Source of the DNA: Roseiflexus sp.
GTDB lineage: Bacteria; Chloroflexota; Chloroflexia; Chloroflexales; Roseiflexaceae
Assembly: GCA_017743475.1 (NCBI GenBank)
Contig: JAGHYV010000032.1
Location: 1-50,521 of the forward strand
Reading direction: 5' to 3'
DNA: 50,521 bases
Shown here: piece by piece, positions 43,293 to 50,521 of the stretch
How positions within the stretch are numbered: position 1 is the stretch's first letter
How the letters are laid out: each line of letters starts with the position of its first letter
The notes under the pieces: generated by a model
Databases searched by the model: none
What the model saw: only the letters and a program-made list of their open reading frames with translations
What the model was told of the DNA's origin: nothing
Program-made: the position numbers and the translations under genes

Positions 43293-43610
43293 TCACAGCA
43301 ATGGAATGACTGGCCTAACGGTGCCAGCGATGAGCAGCGGTACGGCAATGTATGCAAACTTGCGTAGAAGCCGCTGCGCACGAGTGCCAGCTGCCAGGTA
43401 CGGCTCACCCACTGCGATCCGTGTGACTATGCCCACCGTCAGTGCAATCATCGTGAGTTCGTAGGCTAATCGGGCTACGTCTCCCAGATTGAGCCATGCA
43501 CATTTCGAAAAAGGCGCGTAGCCGGATAACGTAACAGACGACAGCCGCAAGTGCCAGCAGCCAGCCATAGTCTCCACACTGCGGCGCTGCGCAACTATGT
43601 GCGCTCTGCT
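43293..43610 (-). pseudogene. Frameshifted small membrane protein
   Basis: Two frames together give a plausible three-helix membrane protein: GWLLALAAVVCYVIRLRAFF in one frame (about 43500-43570), then ARLAYELTMIALTVGIVTRI and FAYIAVPLLIAGTVR in another (about 43310-43480). One indel near 43490-43500 separates them. No family is recognised and no start codon with a Shine-Dalgarno can be assigned. I consider it a decayed gene. Confidence 0.4.
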
Positions 43611-43804
43611 GGTTGATGCTCGATCACTGTTCACCTCGTTCTCAATCACGCTGGTTTCATCATATCAAACAAGCGTGGTGATGTTGCGTGAGGAACGACC
43701 CATAACCCTATCAGCCTATGGATTCGTAACTGGAACTATCCTGCCAGTGTATCTCCGTCTCGTATAATCACGCTGATGCATTGCCTACAAGGACAGGTGT
43801 GCCA

Positions 43805-45355
43805 ATGAAGACAACTCGTGAGCGCATCGAGGATCTGCGTCGGCGGCGTGAGCGTGCACGCACGACTGATCCGGAGGCTGCGGCGAAGCAGCACGCACGT
43901 GGCAAAATGACAGCTCGTGAACGGATCGACAAGTTGCTCGATCCGGGTTCATTCGTCGAGCTCGACGCTTTTGCCGTCCATCGCACCACCGCGTTCGGCA
44001 TGGATCGCCACAAGCCGCTGGGTGATGGCGTAATTACCGGTTATGGCACGATCAATGGTCGGCACGTCTGCCTCTTTTCACAGGATTTTACTGTGTTTGG
44101 CGGATCCCTTGGCGAAGTGTTCGCTGAGAAGATCTGCAAGGTGATGGACCTCTCCCTACGTATGGGCGTGCCATGTATCGGCTTGAACGACTCCGGCGGC
44201 GCACGCATCCAGGAAGGGGTCGTCAGTCTGGGTGGCTACGCGGAGATCTTCTACCGCAATGTGATGGCATCAGGTGTGGTGCCGCAACTGTCGGTGATTG
44301 CCGGACCATGCGCGGGCGGCGCGGTTTATTCCCCGGCAATAACTGACTTCATCATCATGGTCAAGGGCAGCTCGCAAATGTTCATCACCGGTCCCGATGT
44401 CATCAAAACTGTCACCGGTGAGGATGTCGGCTTCGAGGAACTGGGCGGTGCCATGACGCACAACTCACGCAGCGGCGTGGCGCATTTCGCCGCTGATAGC
44501 GAGGAAGAAGCCTTTGATAAGGTGCGGGCGCTGCTCTCCTTCCTGCCATCGAATAACCTGGAAGATCCACCCTACGTCCCGCCCGACGATGATCCTGATC
44601 GCATGGACGAAAACCTGCAAACGATCATTCCCGACAATCCGCGCAAGCCATACGATATGCTCCAGGTGATCGAAGCGGTTGTCGATGAGGGCAGTTTTCT
44701 TGAAGTGCAACCCCTCTGGGCACGCAATATTATCATTGGTTTTGCGCGTCTTGACGGGCACGCGGTTGGCGTTGTCGCCAATCAACCCGCGCACCTGGCA
44801 GGGACGCTCGACATCGACTCATCGGTCAAGGCGGCGCGTTTTGTGCGCTTCTGCGATGCGTTCAACATTCCGCTGATCACCTTTGTCGATGTGCCCGGAT
44901 TCCTGCCCGGAACACAGCAGGAGTACGGCGGCATTATCCGTCATGGCGCGAAGTTGCTGTATGCGTACTGCGAGGCGACGGTGCCGAAACTGACTGTGAT
45001 CACGCGCAAGGCGTATGGCGGCGCATACGATGTGATGGCGAGCAAGCATATCCGCGCCGATTTCAACGTCGCCTGGCCCACTGCTGAGATCGCCGTAATG
45101 GGTGCCGATGCAGCCGTCAAGATCATCTTCCGTCGTGAGCTGGCGCAGGCTGCCGATCCGGCGGCGCGCCTGGCGGAACTGGTCGAGGACTATCAGAACC
45201 GCTTCGCCAACCCGTATATCGCTGCCGAGCGCGGGTACCTTGATGATGTCATCGAGCCGCGCGAGACGCGCCCGGCGCTGATCCGCGCGCTGCGCTTGGC
45301 GCGTGGCAAACGACAAACCCTGCCGCCGCGCAAACATGGGAACATTCCGCTATGA
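43805..45355 (+). CDS. Acyl-CoA carboxylase carboxyltransferase (beta) subunit
   Basis: The 516-residue protein is a biotin-dependent carboxyltransferase of the propionyl-/acetyl-CoA carboxylase type. The acyl-CoA-binding and biotin-binding oxyanion loops are visible: [20 protein letters not shown] with [12 protein letters not shown], and [23 protein letters not shown] with [11 protein letters not shown] in the second half. In Chloroflexi such subunits feed malonyl-CoA or methylmalonyl-CoA into the 3-hydroxypropionate bicycle. The biotin carboxylase and biotin carrier are not nearby. The ATG at 43805 is preferred over 43781 because AAGGACAGG lies at the proper distance upstream. A -10-like TATAAT lies at 43763-43768. 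A perfect 11-bp stem follows at 45412. Confidence 0.93.
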   Translation: MKTTRERIEDLRRRRERARTTDPEAAAKQHARGKMTARERIDKLLDPGSFVELDAFAVHRTTAFGMDRHKPLGDGVITGYGTINGRHVCLFSQDFTVFGGSLGEVFAEKICKVMDLSLRMGVPCIGLNDSGGARIQEGVVSLGGYAEIFYRNVMASGVVPQLSVIAGPCAGGAVYSPAITDFIIMVKGSSQMFITGPDVIKTVTGEDVGFEELGGAMTHNSRSGVAHFAADSEEEAFDKVRALLSFLPSNNLEDPPYVPPDDDPDRMDENLQTIIPDNPRKPYDMLQVIEAVVDEGSFLEVQPLWARNIIIGFARLDGHAVGVVANQPAHLAGTLDIDSSVKAARFVRFCDAFNIPLITFVDVPGFLPGTQQEYGGIIRHGAKLLYAYCEATVPKLTVITRKAYGGAYDVMASKHIRADFNVAWPTAEIAVMGADAAVKIIFRRELAQAADPAARLAELVEDYQNRFANPYIAAERGYLDDVIEPRETRPALIRALRLARGKRQTLPPRKHGNIPL

Positions 45356-45411
45356 ACAGGGTGGATGCTGCACGTGCGTCGTTCTGATGCCCTGGTTCTC
45401 CTCATTCCCCC

Positions 45412-45445
45412 CGCCCCCTTCTCCCTGTGGCGGAAGAAGGGGGCG
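45412..45445 (+). terminator. Hairpin after the carboxyltransferase gene
   Basis: CGCCCCCTTCT at 45412-45422 and AGAAGGGGGCG at 45435-45445 form a perfect 11-bp stem with a 12-base loop, 57 bp after the stop. There is no T-run. The remaining sequence to 45620 holds no recognised gene. Confidence 0.55.
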
Positions 45446-45620
45446 CAAGAATCTCTCCCCCTCACTCCGCGTGATCGTTGCTTTCGCCTCCACATCGCGC
45501 CCAGCCTCTTGATCCAATCGATACAGTAACACATCGGTTATGCCAGCTCTATACTGTGAGCGACGTAGCGCGGCGTACCGGAGTTTTGCCGGACGGCGAA
45601 ATGAACCATTGGAGGGATCG

Positions 45621-47109
45621 ATGCACGACAACCTGTCATCATCGGACTGTACCGACGATGCCTTCGTCATATGGCCTATTCCGCCGGAGATCGCCAGATG
45701 GCCAGAACAGTCGCAGATCGGCAAATATCACACCGAAGGCGTCATGGGTTTGTAGCGGAAGATGATAATGCACTTGCAGATGTGATGCGGGGCAGACGCG
45801 TCGAAAGGATAGGGATCTCCAACAGTGTCGACGGACCGGATCGCATTGTCAATGGAATTGCCGTTCAAACGAAGTATTTTCAGACACCCCAGGCGACGGT
45901 CAATGCCGCATTCGATCCAGCGACCGGTCGGTACCGCTATCAGGGACAGATGCTGGAAGTTCCCGCAGACCAGTACGACACCTGTGTCAAACTGTTCCAG
46001 GAGAAAATCGCCCAGGGGAAAGTTCCCGGCGTCACCGATCCCGGCGAGGCGAAGAATATCGTCAGAAAAGGGTCGGTCACATACAAACAGGCGTGCAACA
46101 TCGCGCAAGCCAGGAATATCGACTCGCTCCTGTTTGATGTCAAGACGCAATCGATCACCTCAGGCTACCTCTTCGGGATTTCGTTTGCGGTCGACTTTGC
46201 GTGGCGAACATGGGGAATGGCGATGATCCGAAGCAAGCGATCAGATGTGCGATCCGAAGTGGCATCGATGCGGGGAACCAGGCGCTGATCATTGGTGTAT
46301 TGTCTGCGCAGGCGCTGCGCACTCCTGCGGCTGCGGTTGGCGTAACCGTGTTGCGCGGTAGGGTGAGAAGCATCGCCTCAACAGATCTCGGCAAGAATCT
46401 CGTTCAATACATTGCCGCAGGATCGCTTGGCAGAGCCGTCTACGGAGCGGCAGCAGTCAATCACGTTGCAAAATTGCTGCGGAGCAACGCGATTACTTCT
46501 GCAGTGAGTCTTGCGGTTGCGACAGCGCCGGATGCGTACCGTGCCGCCATTGGCGATATCTCGTGGTCTCAGGTTGCAAAAAACACGGCAATCAATGGGG
46601 CAGGCATCGCTGCTGGCGCCGGTGGATGGTTCGCCGGAACAGCAGCAGGAGCGGCGATTGGGAGCGCCATCCCGATCATTGGCACTGCCATTGGTGGAGT
46701 GATTGGAGGCATATGCGGCGGAATGATGGGCGGTGTTGTTGGCGCCAGTAGTGCCAGAATGGTGCTGGATCCGTTTATCCGGGATGACTCCGACCGAATG
46801 ATCATTCTTCTCCACGACGCTATCGGAGCGCTGGCGAGCGACTATCTCTTATCGAAGCGTGAAGTTGCAGAACTGATGACAGAAGTCCGGCGCACCGTCT
46901 CCGACAGTTGGCTCAGGGATATGTACCGGGTGGGATCATCGGGTGACTCGGATATTGATCGCAGGCAGTTTGCGTATTATTACTTCGAAAGGGCATGCCA
47001 GCGGATTGTCAGGAGGCGATCAAAAGTCCGCCTTCCCGATCTCGATCAGGTATTGAGTGCCGTCAGTGACGCTCTGCCCCCAAATTCCAAATCGCGCAAG
47101 CGAAGATGA
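45621..47109 (+). pseudogene. Conserved membrane protein of unknown function, two frameshifts
   Basis: The combined frame gives about 496 residues. The start at 45621 has a good TTGGAGGG ribosome-binding site. A first missing base near 45750 (a TTT run where TTTT would restore GFVAEDDN) and a second near 46208 (GGGG where GGGGG would restore WGNGDDPKQA) put the protein in three frames. Recognisable blocks are DGPDRIVNGIAVQTKYFQTP, VPADQYDTCVKLFQEKIAQG, KVPGVTDPGEAKNIVRKGSV and, later, GRAVYGAAAVNHVAKLLRSN, a glycine-zipper membrane region (AGTAAGAAIGSAIPIIG) and DSWLRDMY. From memory this is a widely scattered bacterial family, perhaps related to E. coli YeeR. No function is known. Either the gene is dead or the two homopolymer losses are sequence errors. 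It reads toward the partner-switch module. Confidence 0.7.
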
Positions 47110-47162
47110 TGCGTACTATGTTGATATTGAGTGCCGTCAGTGACGCTCTGCCCCCAAATTCC
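47051..47162. repeat. 38-bp perfect direct repeat
   Basis: A 38-bp sequence starting TATTGAGTGCCGTCAGTGAC occurs at 47051-47088, inside the 3' end of the preceding gene, and again at 47125-47162 with no mismatch. The offset is 74 bp. It looks like a recent partial duplication of the gene end. Confidence 0.9.
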
Positions 47163-47261
47163 CTATTGCTTCCCGACAGGGAGTCGTGCTAAGATGAGAG
47201 CCGTGCCTAATGCTTTATGCACGATCTACGTTCGGCGCATGCCATGAGTAGGCGAAATGCT

Positions 47262-47726
47262 ATGGCGGACGTGAGTCACAACGCCGGGCCAGTCGAGCGT
47301 GTCGTTGAGTTACATTTGCCCAGCCGACTTGGCTATGAAAAGGTTGCAATGGACGCAGCAGCGTCGCTTGCCCGGCGTATGGGATTCAGCGCCGATCGGG
47401 TTGATGCATTGCGTACTGCGCTGGCTGAGGCGATTACGAACGCGATTGAGCATGGGAATGCTCACGATGCGCAGATGCGCGTGCTGGTGATGCTAACGGT
47501 TCGTCCGTCTGAACTGGTTGTCAGCGTCGCCGATCAGGGGCGCAAACCGCTTATGCCAGCACACCTTTCACCGCCTCCTACGATTGAAGAATCGTTTACG
47601 CGGGGAGACAAGGGAGGTTGGGGTATCTGGCTGATCCGTGAGTTGATGGACGAGGTAGAGTTTACCACGGCTCCGTCTGGCGGCAATCAGGTACGCATGG
47701 TCATTCATCTGGAGAAACAGTCATAA
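47262..47726 (+). CDS. Anti-sigma-factor-type serine kinase (RsbW/SpoIIAB-like), first
   Basis: The protein, 154 residues from ATG 47262, is a stand-alone GHKL ATPase of the anti-sigma type. The N-box reads ALAEAITNAIEHGNAH, the G1 box VADQGRKP and the G2 region GGWGIWLIRELMDEV. Such kinases phosphorylate a STAS protein and bind a sigma factor or other partner. Alternative starts lie at 47217 and 47244; the sequence before about residue 12 is not conserved, so the start is uncertain. The stop TAA is followed by the second kinase after 2 bp. Confidence 0.88.
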   Translation: MADVSHNAGPVERVVELHLPSRLGYEKVAMDAAASLARRMGFSADRVDALRTALAEAITNAIEHGNAHDAQMRVLVMLTVRPSELVVSVADQGRKPLMPAHLSPPPTIEESFTRGDKGGWGIWLIRELMDEVEFTTAPSGGNQVRMVIHLEKQS

Positions 47727-47728
47727 GC

Positions 47729-48172
47729 ATGTACGATCCACCTGTCTCGTCCTCGATCGACCTTTCGATACCGAGTGAACTGGGCTATGAGCGGGTTGTA
47801 CGCGAAGCAGTCGCTTCATTTGCGCATCGCCTTGGTTTCGCAACCGAACGTGTTGAGGATTTGAAGACCGCAGTCAGCGAGGCATGTCTCAACGCCATTG
47901 AGCATGGCAACGCACAGACGCCAGGGCTGCGCGTCGATGTGACGTGTGTCTGGGACGGTTCCGGGTTGACGGTCTGTGTGCAGGATCAGGGGTTGAGACC
48001 GTATTCCGGTCACGTGACGCCGGGTATTGAGCAGCGGTTACGTGGTGATGCACCGCCACGCGGTCTCGGTCTGTACCTGATCACGCAATTGGTCGATGCG
48101 TGTGGCTTTAAGCTTTCCTCTAACGGCGGTAATGTGTTGTATATGTGTATGCGCCGTTGTCCAAGGGCGTGA
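47729..48172 (+). CDS. Anti-sigma-factor-type serine kinase, second
   Basis: The 147-residue protein is a paralogue of the kinase directly upstream, sharing the core LGYE-V-EA--S-A-RLGF, with N-box AVSEACLNAIEHGNAQ, VQDQGLRP and the GLGLYLITQLVDAC segment. It starts 2 bp after the first kinase stop and is surely co-translated. Two paralogous kinases with one STAS protein suggest a branched or heterodimeric partner switch. No sigma factor or PP2C phosphatase gene is adjacent. Confidence 0.88.
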   Translation: MYDPPVSSSIDLSIPSELGYERVVREAVASFAHRLGFATERVEDLKTAVSEACLNAIEHGNAQTPGLRVDVTCVWDGSGLTVCVQDQGLRPYSGHVTPGIEQRLRGDAPPRGLGLYLITQLVDACGFKLSSNGGNVLYMCMRRCPRA

Positions 48173-48256
48173 TTCATAATGCGGAATTCCCTATCCTGCT
48201 TTGATCTGGCGCAATGACCCGGCGACAGCAGGCGCAGGCGTCAGGAGTGATTCAGT

Positions 48257-48619
48257 ATGCTGGACAATGATCTGGAAGTGCACATTCGTGAGCGTGAAGG
48301 TGTGGCGATTATCGACCTGATCGGTGATGTGACAACCTTCGCCGAGGAAAAGATCACGAACGCCTATAATGAAGTTTCACGCAAAGGTGCGCGCAATATC
48401 CTGCTGAACTTTCGCCAGAACGACTATATTAATAGCGCTGGCATTGCTATCCTGATTGGGATAGTGACTGAGGTCAACCGCAGTAATCAGCGCCTGGCAA
48501 TGAGTGGTCTCTCGCAGCACTTCCAGAAGATCTTTCGTATGGTCGGTCTGGCGCAGTACGTCGATATCTATCAGGATGAAGACGAGGCGATCCGGGGCTT
48601 TACCGCCGCAATGGCGTGA
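48257..48619 (+). CDS. STAS-domain anti-anti-sigma factor
   Basis: The 120-residue protein is a single STAS domain of the SpoIIAA/RsbV type. The phospho-acceptor is S60 in NDYINSAGIAIL, and LIGDVTTFAEEKI at the N terminus and FRMVGLAQYVDIY at the C terminus are typical. In the unphosphorylated state it would bind one of the two upstream kinases and free its partner. It lies 84 bp after the second kinase gene, in the same direction. Confidence 0.92.
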   Translation: MLDNDLEVHIREREGVAIIDLIGDVTTFAEEKITNAYNEVSRKGARNILLNFRQNDYINSAGIAILIGIVTEVNRSNQRLAMSGLSQHFQKIFRMVGLAQYVDIYQDEDEAIRGFTAAMA

Positions 48620-48637
48620 TGCGCCGGGTGGGTGGTG

Positions 48638-48991
48638 ATGGGCGATTTCTTTTTATTGTTTGTTCTCTTCGCAGCTCTCCTGCTTCTCGCCGCATACCTG
48701 TTGTGGCGCTATTGGGCGACGCTCACGTCGCTTTCTCCTGATGAGGAACGTTTCGAGGAGCGTATCGCCGCGCTGAATGAACGTCAGGCGCACCGGTACA
48801 GCGATGAAGAACTGGCGATGCCGGTCACCGAAGAGGATGCCTGGCGCGTGATGGTGGAGCGCGGGCGTCGTGTGGCGCGCCGAGAACATTCTACCGGCGA
48901 TCTGATGCGTCGCCGCACCCGACGCCTGACAGACGGTTCGAGCCGTCTCCTGCCCGACCGTCGTCTGCCGCGCAAACCGGATCATGAGTAA
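48638..48991 (+). CDS. Single-span membrane protein with basic C-terminal tail
   Basis: The 117-residue protein has one N-terminal membrane helix (FFLLFVLFAALLLLAAYLLW) and a hydrophilic, Arg-rich cytoplasmic tail (RRRTRRLTDGSSRLLPDRR). I do not recognise a family. It lies 18 bp after the STAS gene and is probably co-transcribed; a membrane anchor or target of the switch is a possibility only. A GTG at 48632 is an alternative start. Confidence 0.6.
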   Translation: MGDFFLLFVLFAALLLLAAYLLWRYWATLTSLSPDEERFEERIAALNERQAHRYSDEELAMPVTEEDAWRVMVERGRRVARREHSTGDLMRRRTRRLTDGSSRLLPDRRLPRKPDHE

Positions 48992-48999
48992 CGCCTATC

Positions 49000-49705
49000 G
49001 CTCCGTTCCTCAGAAACCTACTCGAATCTACCAACTGCTCGATGTCTGATACCTGCTTCAAACGAGGAGCACCGCCCAAAGGCTGAAACCTCTCCTCTCC
49101 GCGGGCGTCCGCCCGAAGGCCCGTTTCCGTAGAACTTACGGTACGGTATGCCACATCTCTCAGGTTGCGTGTGGCATTCACATTACGGTCATGCTGAGCG
49201 CCGCAATCACACGTCCAACGCGGTCTGCTAACGTCAACCTGGAATTCATAGTCCCGCATAGAGAACACAGCCGCAATGGTGGGAAGAATCTCTCAGAGAA
49301 CAAAAGTCCCGAACCATACCATCTCGTCTTGTATTCCGTCTGCAGCCTGAACTCGCTCATTCCAACATCTGACATCGCTTGAGTCAGATGGTGGTTGGCT
49401 AACATTCCTGACACATTCAGGTCTTCCAGGACAACGACACGCGGTCATTCGCTCTCGGGCTTGGTTTTCGCGACGATCGCGCTTGTGACCTTGTGGAGTG
49501 TATCTCGTCGAATGTTGGCTATTTGCCGATGGACGTTCGCAAGTTTCCGGCGCGTCTTCTCTCAGTTTATTGCCGCCTTTCCTTCGGCGCGATAACTCAC
49601 GTTGCAGCCGCTTGAGTTTTGCTTGCACCTTCCTCAGGGGCTTGGGATTCTCAAATCGTCTCCCGTCCGAGACGACTGCCAATTCCTTAGACTTCATCAA
49701 GGTTT
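49000..49705 (-). pseudogene. Decayed TnpB (IS200/IS605 OrfB) remnant
   Basis: Pieces of TnpB in several minus-strand frames can be joined: KELAVVSDGRRFENPKPLRK and KVQAKLKRLQRELSRRRKGG (about 49700-49590), DLNVSGMLANHH-like and SDVGMSEFRLQTEYKTRWYG (about 49430-49310), LCSLCGTMNSRLTLADRV (zinc finger half) and WTCDCGAQHDRNVNATRNL (about 49225-49160) with the second zinc-finger half and the last RuvC Asp. At least three frameshifts occur and the N-terminal third is missing. No TnpA gene is seen. The element's 5' part is bounded by the repeat at 49687. Confidence 0.8.
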
Positions 49706-49736
49706 AATGGTATACTATTTCCATAAGAACTAAAAT
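49687..49736. repeat. 50-bp direct repeat, first copy
   Basis: A 50-bp stretch starting TTAGACTTCATCAAGG occurs here and at 50470-50519 with 48 of 50 bases identical. It contains a promoter-like GGTATACTAT and lies directly upstream of the IS5-type transposase remnant, so it probably belongs to the left end of that element. Confidence 0.8.
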
Positions 49737-49749
49737 AGAGGGAAATGCG

Positions 49750-50460
49750 ATGTGCAAGTATCGATCTATTATCGAAAATCCGGCGAAATGACGTTCTATG
49801 ACCGGACTGACCGCCGATGAATTTCACGCGCTGGTTCCGATCTTCCACGCTGCATTTGAAGCGTATATGAAACGTCGAACCATTGATGGTCACGTCCGAT
49901 AGTGCTGTCGCTCCGTCTCTTATGCAAACTCGCCGCTTCCAACAACGGGAGATACATCGCTCTTTATTTTGACCTACCTAAAACAAAATCCAACGCACGT
50001 GATGCACGGATACATCTTTCAGATGAGCCAGTCGAACGTGAGCAAATGGGTACATCTTTTGCATGGAGCGCTTAATTATGCGCTTTCACAGCAGAACCTC
50101 CTTCCTGCACGCACTGCCGACGACCTGGCTCAGCGATTGCATGAAGAACTGTCGCATGAAGAACCGTCGCATGCGACGGAAGCGCCCCCTTTTTATTCAG
50201 AACGTCCCATTTACCGTCCGAGCGACAAAGTCGACCGAGAGTTGTAGTATAGCGGCAAGAAGAAACGACATACGCTCAAGAATGTTCTTATTGTTGATGA
50301 GTTCGGCGCTATTCACTTTTTGAGCGATACGTATGAAGGAAGAGTGCATGACAAGAGTATCGCTGATGAAGCGAAGTATACCCTTCCGACAGCAAGTCTG
50401 CTCTATCAAGACGCTGGGTTCCAAAAGAAAAGGCGAATAATCGGCGTATATCATCGGTTC
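49750..50460 (+). pseudogene. IS5-type DDE (DDE_4) transposase remnant
   Basis: One frame carries the whole remnant, but in-frame stops interrupt it. It starts MCKYRSIIENPAK, stop, then MTGLTADEFHALVPIFHAAF, stop, then SPLPTTGDTSLFILTYLKQN, MSQSNVSKWVHLLHGALN (the helix-turn-helix), RPIYRPSDKVDREL, stop, YSGKKKRHTLKNVLIVDEFG, LSDTYEGRVHDKSIADEA, and LYQDAGFQKK. The remaining 3' part, including the final catalytic Glu region, is missing; the frame runs into the second copy of the 50-bp repeat. The three stops without any frameshift suggest slow point decay after truncation. Confidence 0.8.
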
Positions 50461-50469
50461 GCGTGCACA

Positions 50470-50519
50470 TTAGACTTCATCAAGGTTTAGTGGTATACTA
50501 TTTTCATAAGAACTAAAAT
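50470..50519. repeat. 50-bp direct repeat, second copy (window edge)
   Basis: This is the second copy of the sequence at 49687-49736, differing at two bases. As it ends at the window boundary, a further copy of the IS5-type element may start here and have truncated the first one. Confidence 0.75.
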
Positions 50520-50521
50520 GG

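Noticed and set aside
1-50521. tRNA, rRNA and CRISPR arrays
   Set aside because: I looked for T-arm-like GTTCGAATC motifs, long rRNA-like blocks and regularly spaced repeats and found none. Short structured RNAs cannot be excluded by eye.

Overview
The window looks like a chromosomal segment of a filamentous anoxygenic phototroph of the Chloroflexia, most probably a Roseiflexus. This is an inference from the gene set and from the moderately high G+C. The gene set combines an acyl-CoA carboxylase beta chain and an SbtA-type bicarbonate transporter, as the 3-hydroxypropionate bicycle would need, with a Chloroflexi-style glycerol/dihydroxyacetone PTS cluster, partner-switching regulators and abundant heptad-type intergenic repeats. 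No rRNA, tRNA or CRISPR array was seen.

Layout. 0.3-2.5 kb: decayed ISAs1-type transposase and a threonine dehydratase gene broken by an in-frame stop. 2.5-6.7 kb: homoserine dehydrogenase, a DUF5132-like protein, a LysR regulator translationally coupled to an R2lox metalloenzyme, and a truncated Ca2+/H+ antiporter remnant. 6.9-8.9 kb: CoA-binding protein, a wrecked N-acylglucosamine 2-epimerase gene and a WecG/TagA glycosyltransferase. 9.0-13.5 kb: aspS, corrinoid adenosyltransferase, a predicted 16S rRNA (G1405-N7)-type methyltransferase preceded by a duplicated start region, and htpX. 13.6-19.1 kb: two-component pair, SbtA, methyltransferase, DUF1232 protein and a divergent tRNA-guanine transglycosylase. 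19.7-28.2 kb: an alkaline-phosphatase-fold exported protein lacking several metal ligands, CinA N-domain protein, an acetyltransferase remnant, a secreted multidomain protein, an HD hydrolase, a GH13 glucosidase and a small membrane protein.

28.3-41.2 kb is a long minus-strand block, read in the order dhaK (decayed), dhaL, glpA, glpB, glpC, dhaM, ptsH, ptsI, an unusual tail-anchored Ser/Thr kinase, and finally a DUF4139-like protein. Glycerol-3-phosphate is oxidised by GlpABC. EI, HPr and DhaM would phosphorylate dihydroxyacetone through DhaL/DhaK, but the local dhaK carries several independent lesions. No sugar-specific PTS permease is present. 42.0-43.3 kb holds trxA with a CsoR/CstR-like repressor under a clear promoter and operator, plus a divergent acetyltransferase. 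43.8-45.4 kb is the carboxyltransferase gene. 45.6-47.1 kb is a conserved membrane-protein gene with two apparent one-base deletions. It is followed by a partner-switching module (two anti-sigma-type kinases and a STAS protein) and, at the right edge, remnants of a TnpB gene and an IS5-type transposase.

The most notable items are the aminoglycoside-resistance-type rRNA methyltransferase with a possible leader peptide and hairpin, the ptsI-kinase coupling with the orphaned DHA-kinase subunits, the trxA/CstR-like control region, the metal-ligand-poor alkaline phosphatase homologue, and a family of about 100-bp inverted-repeat elements. Gene decay is widespread: about ten loci are broken, which points to an old or relaxed accessory landscape between intact housekeeping genes.
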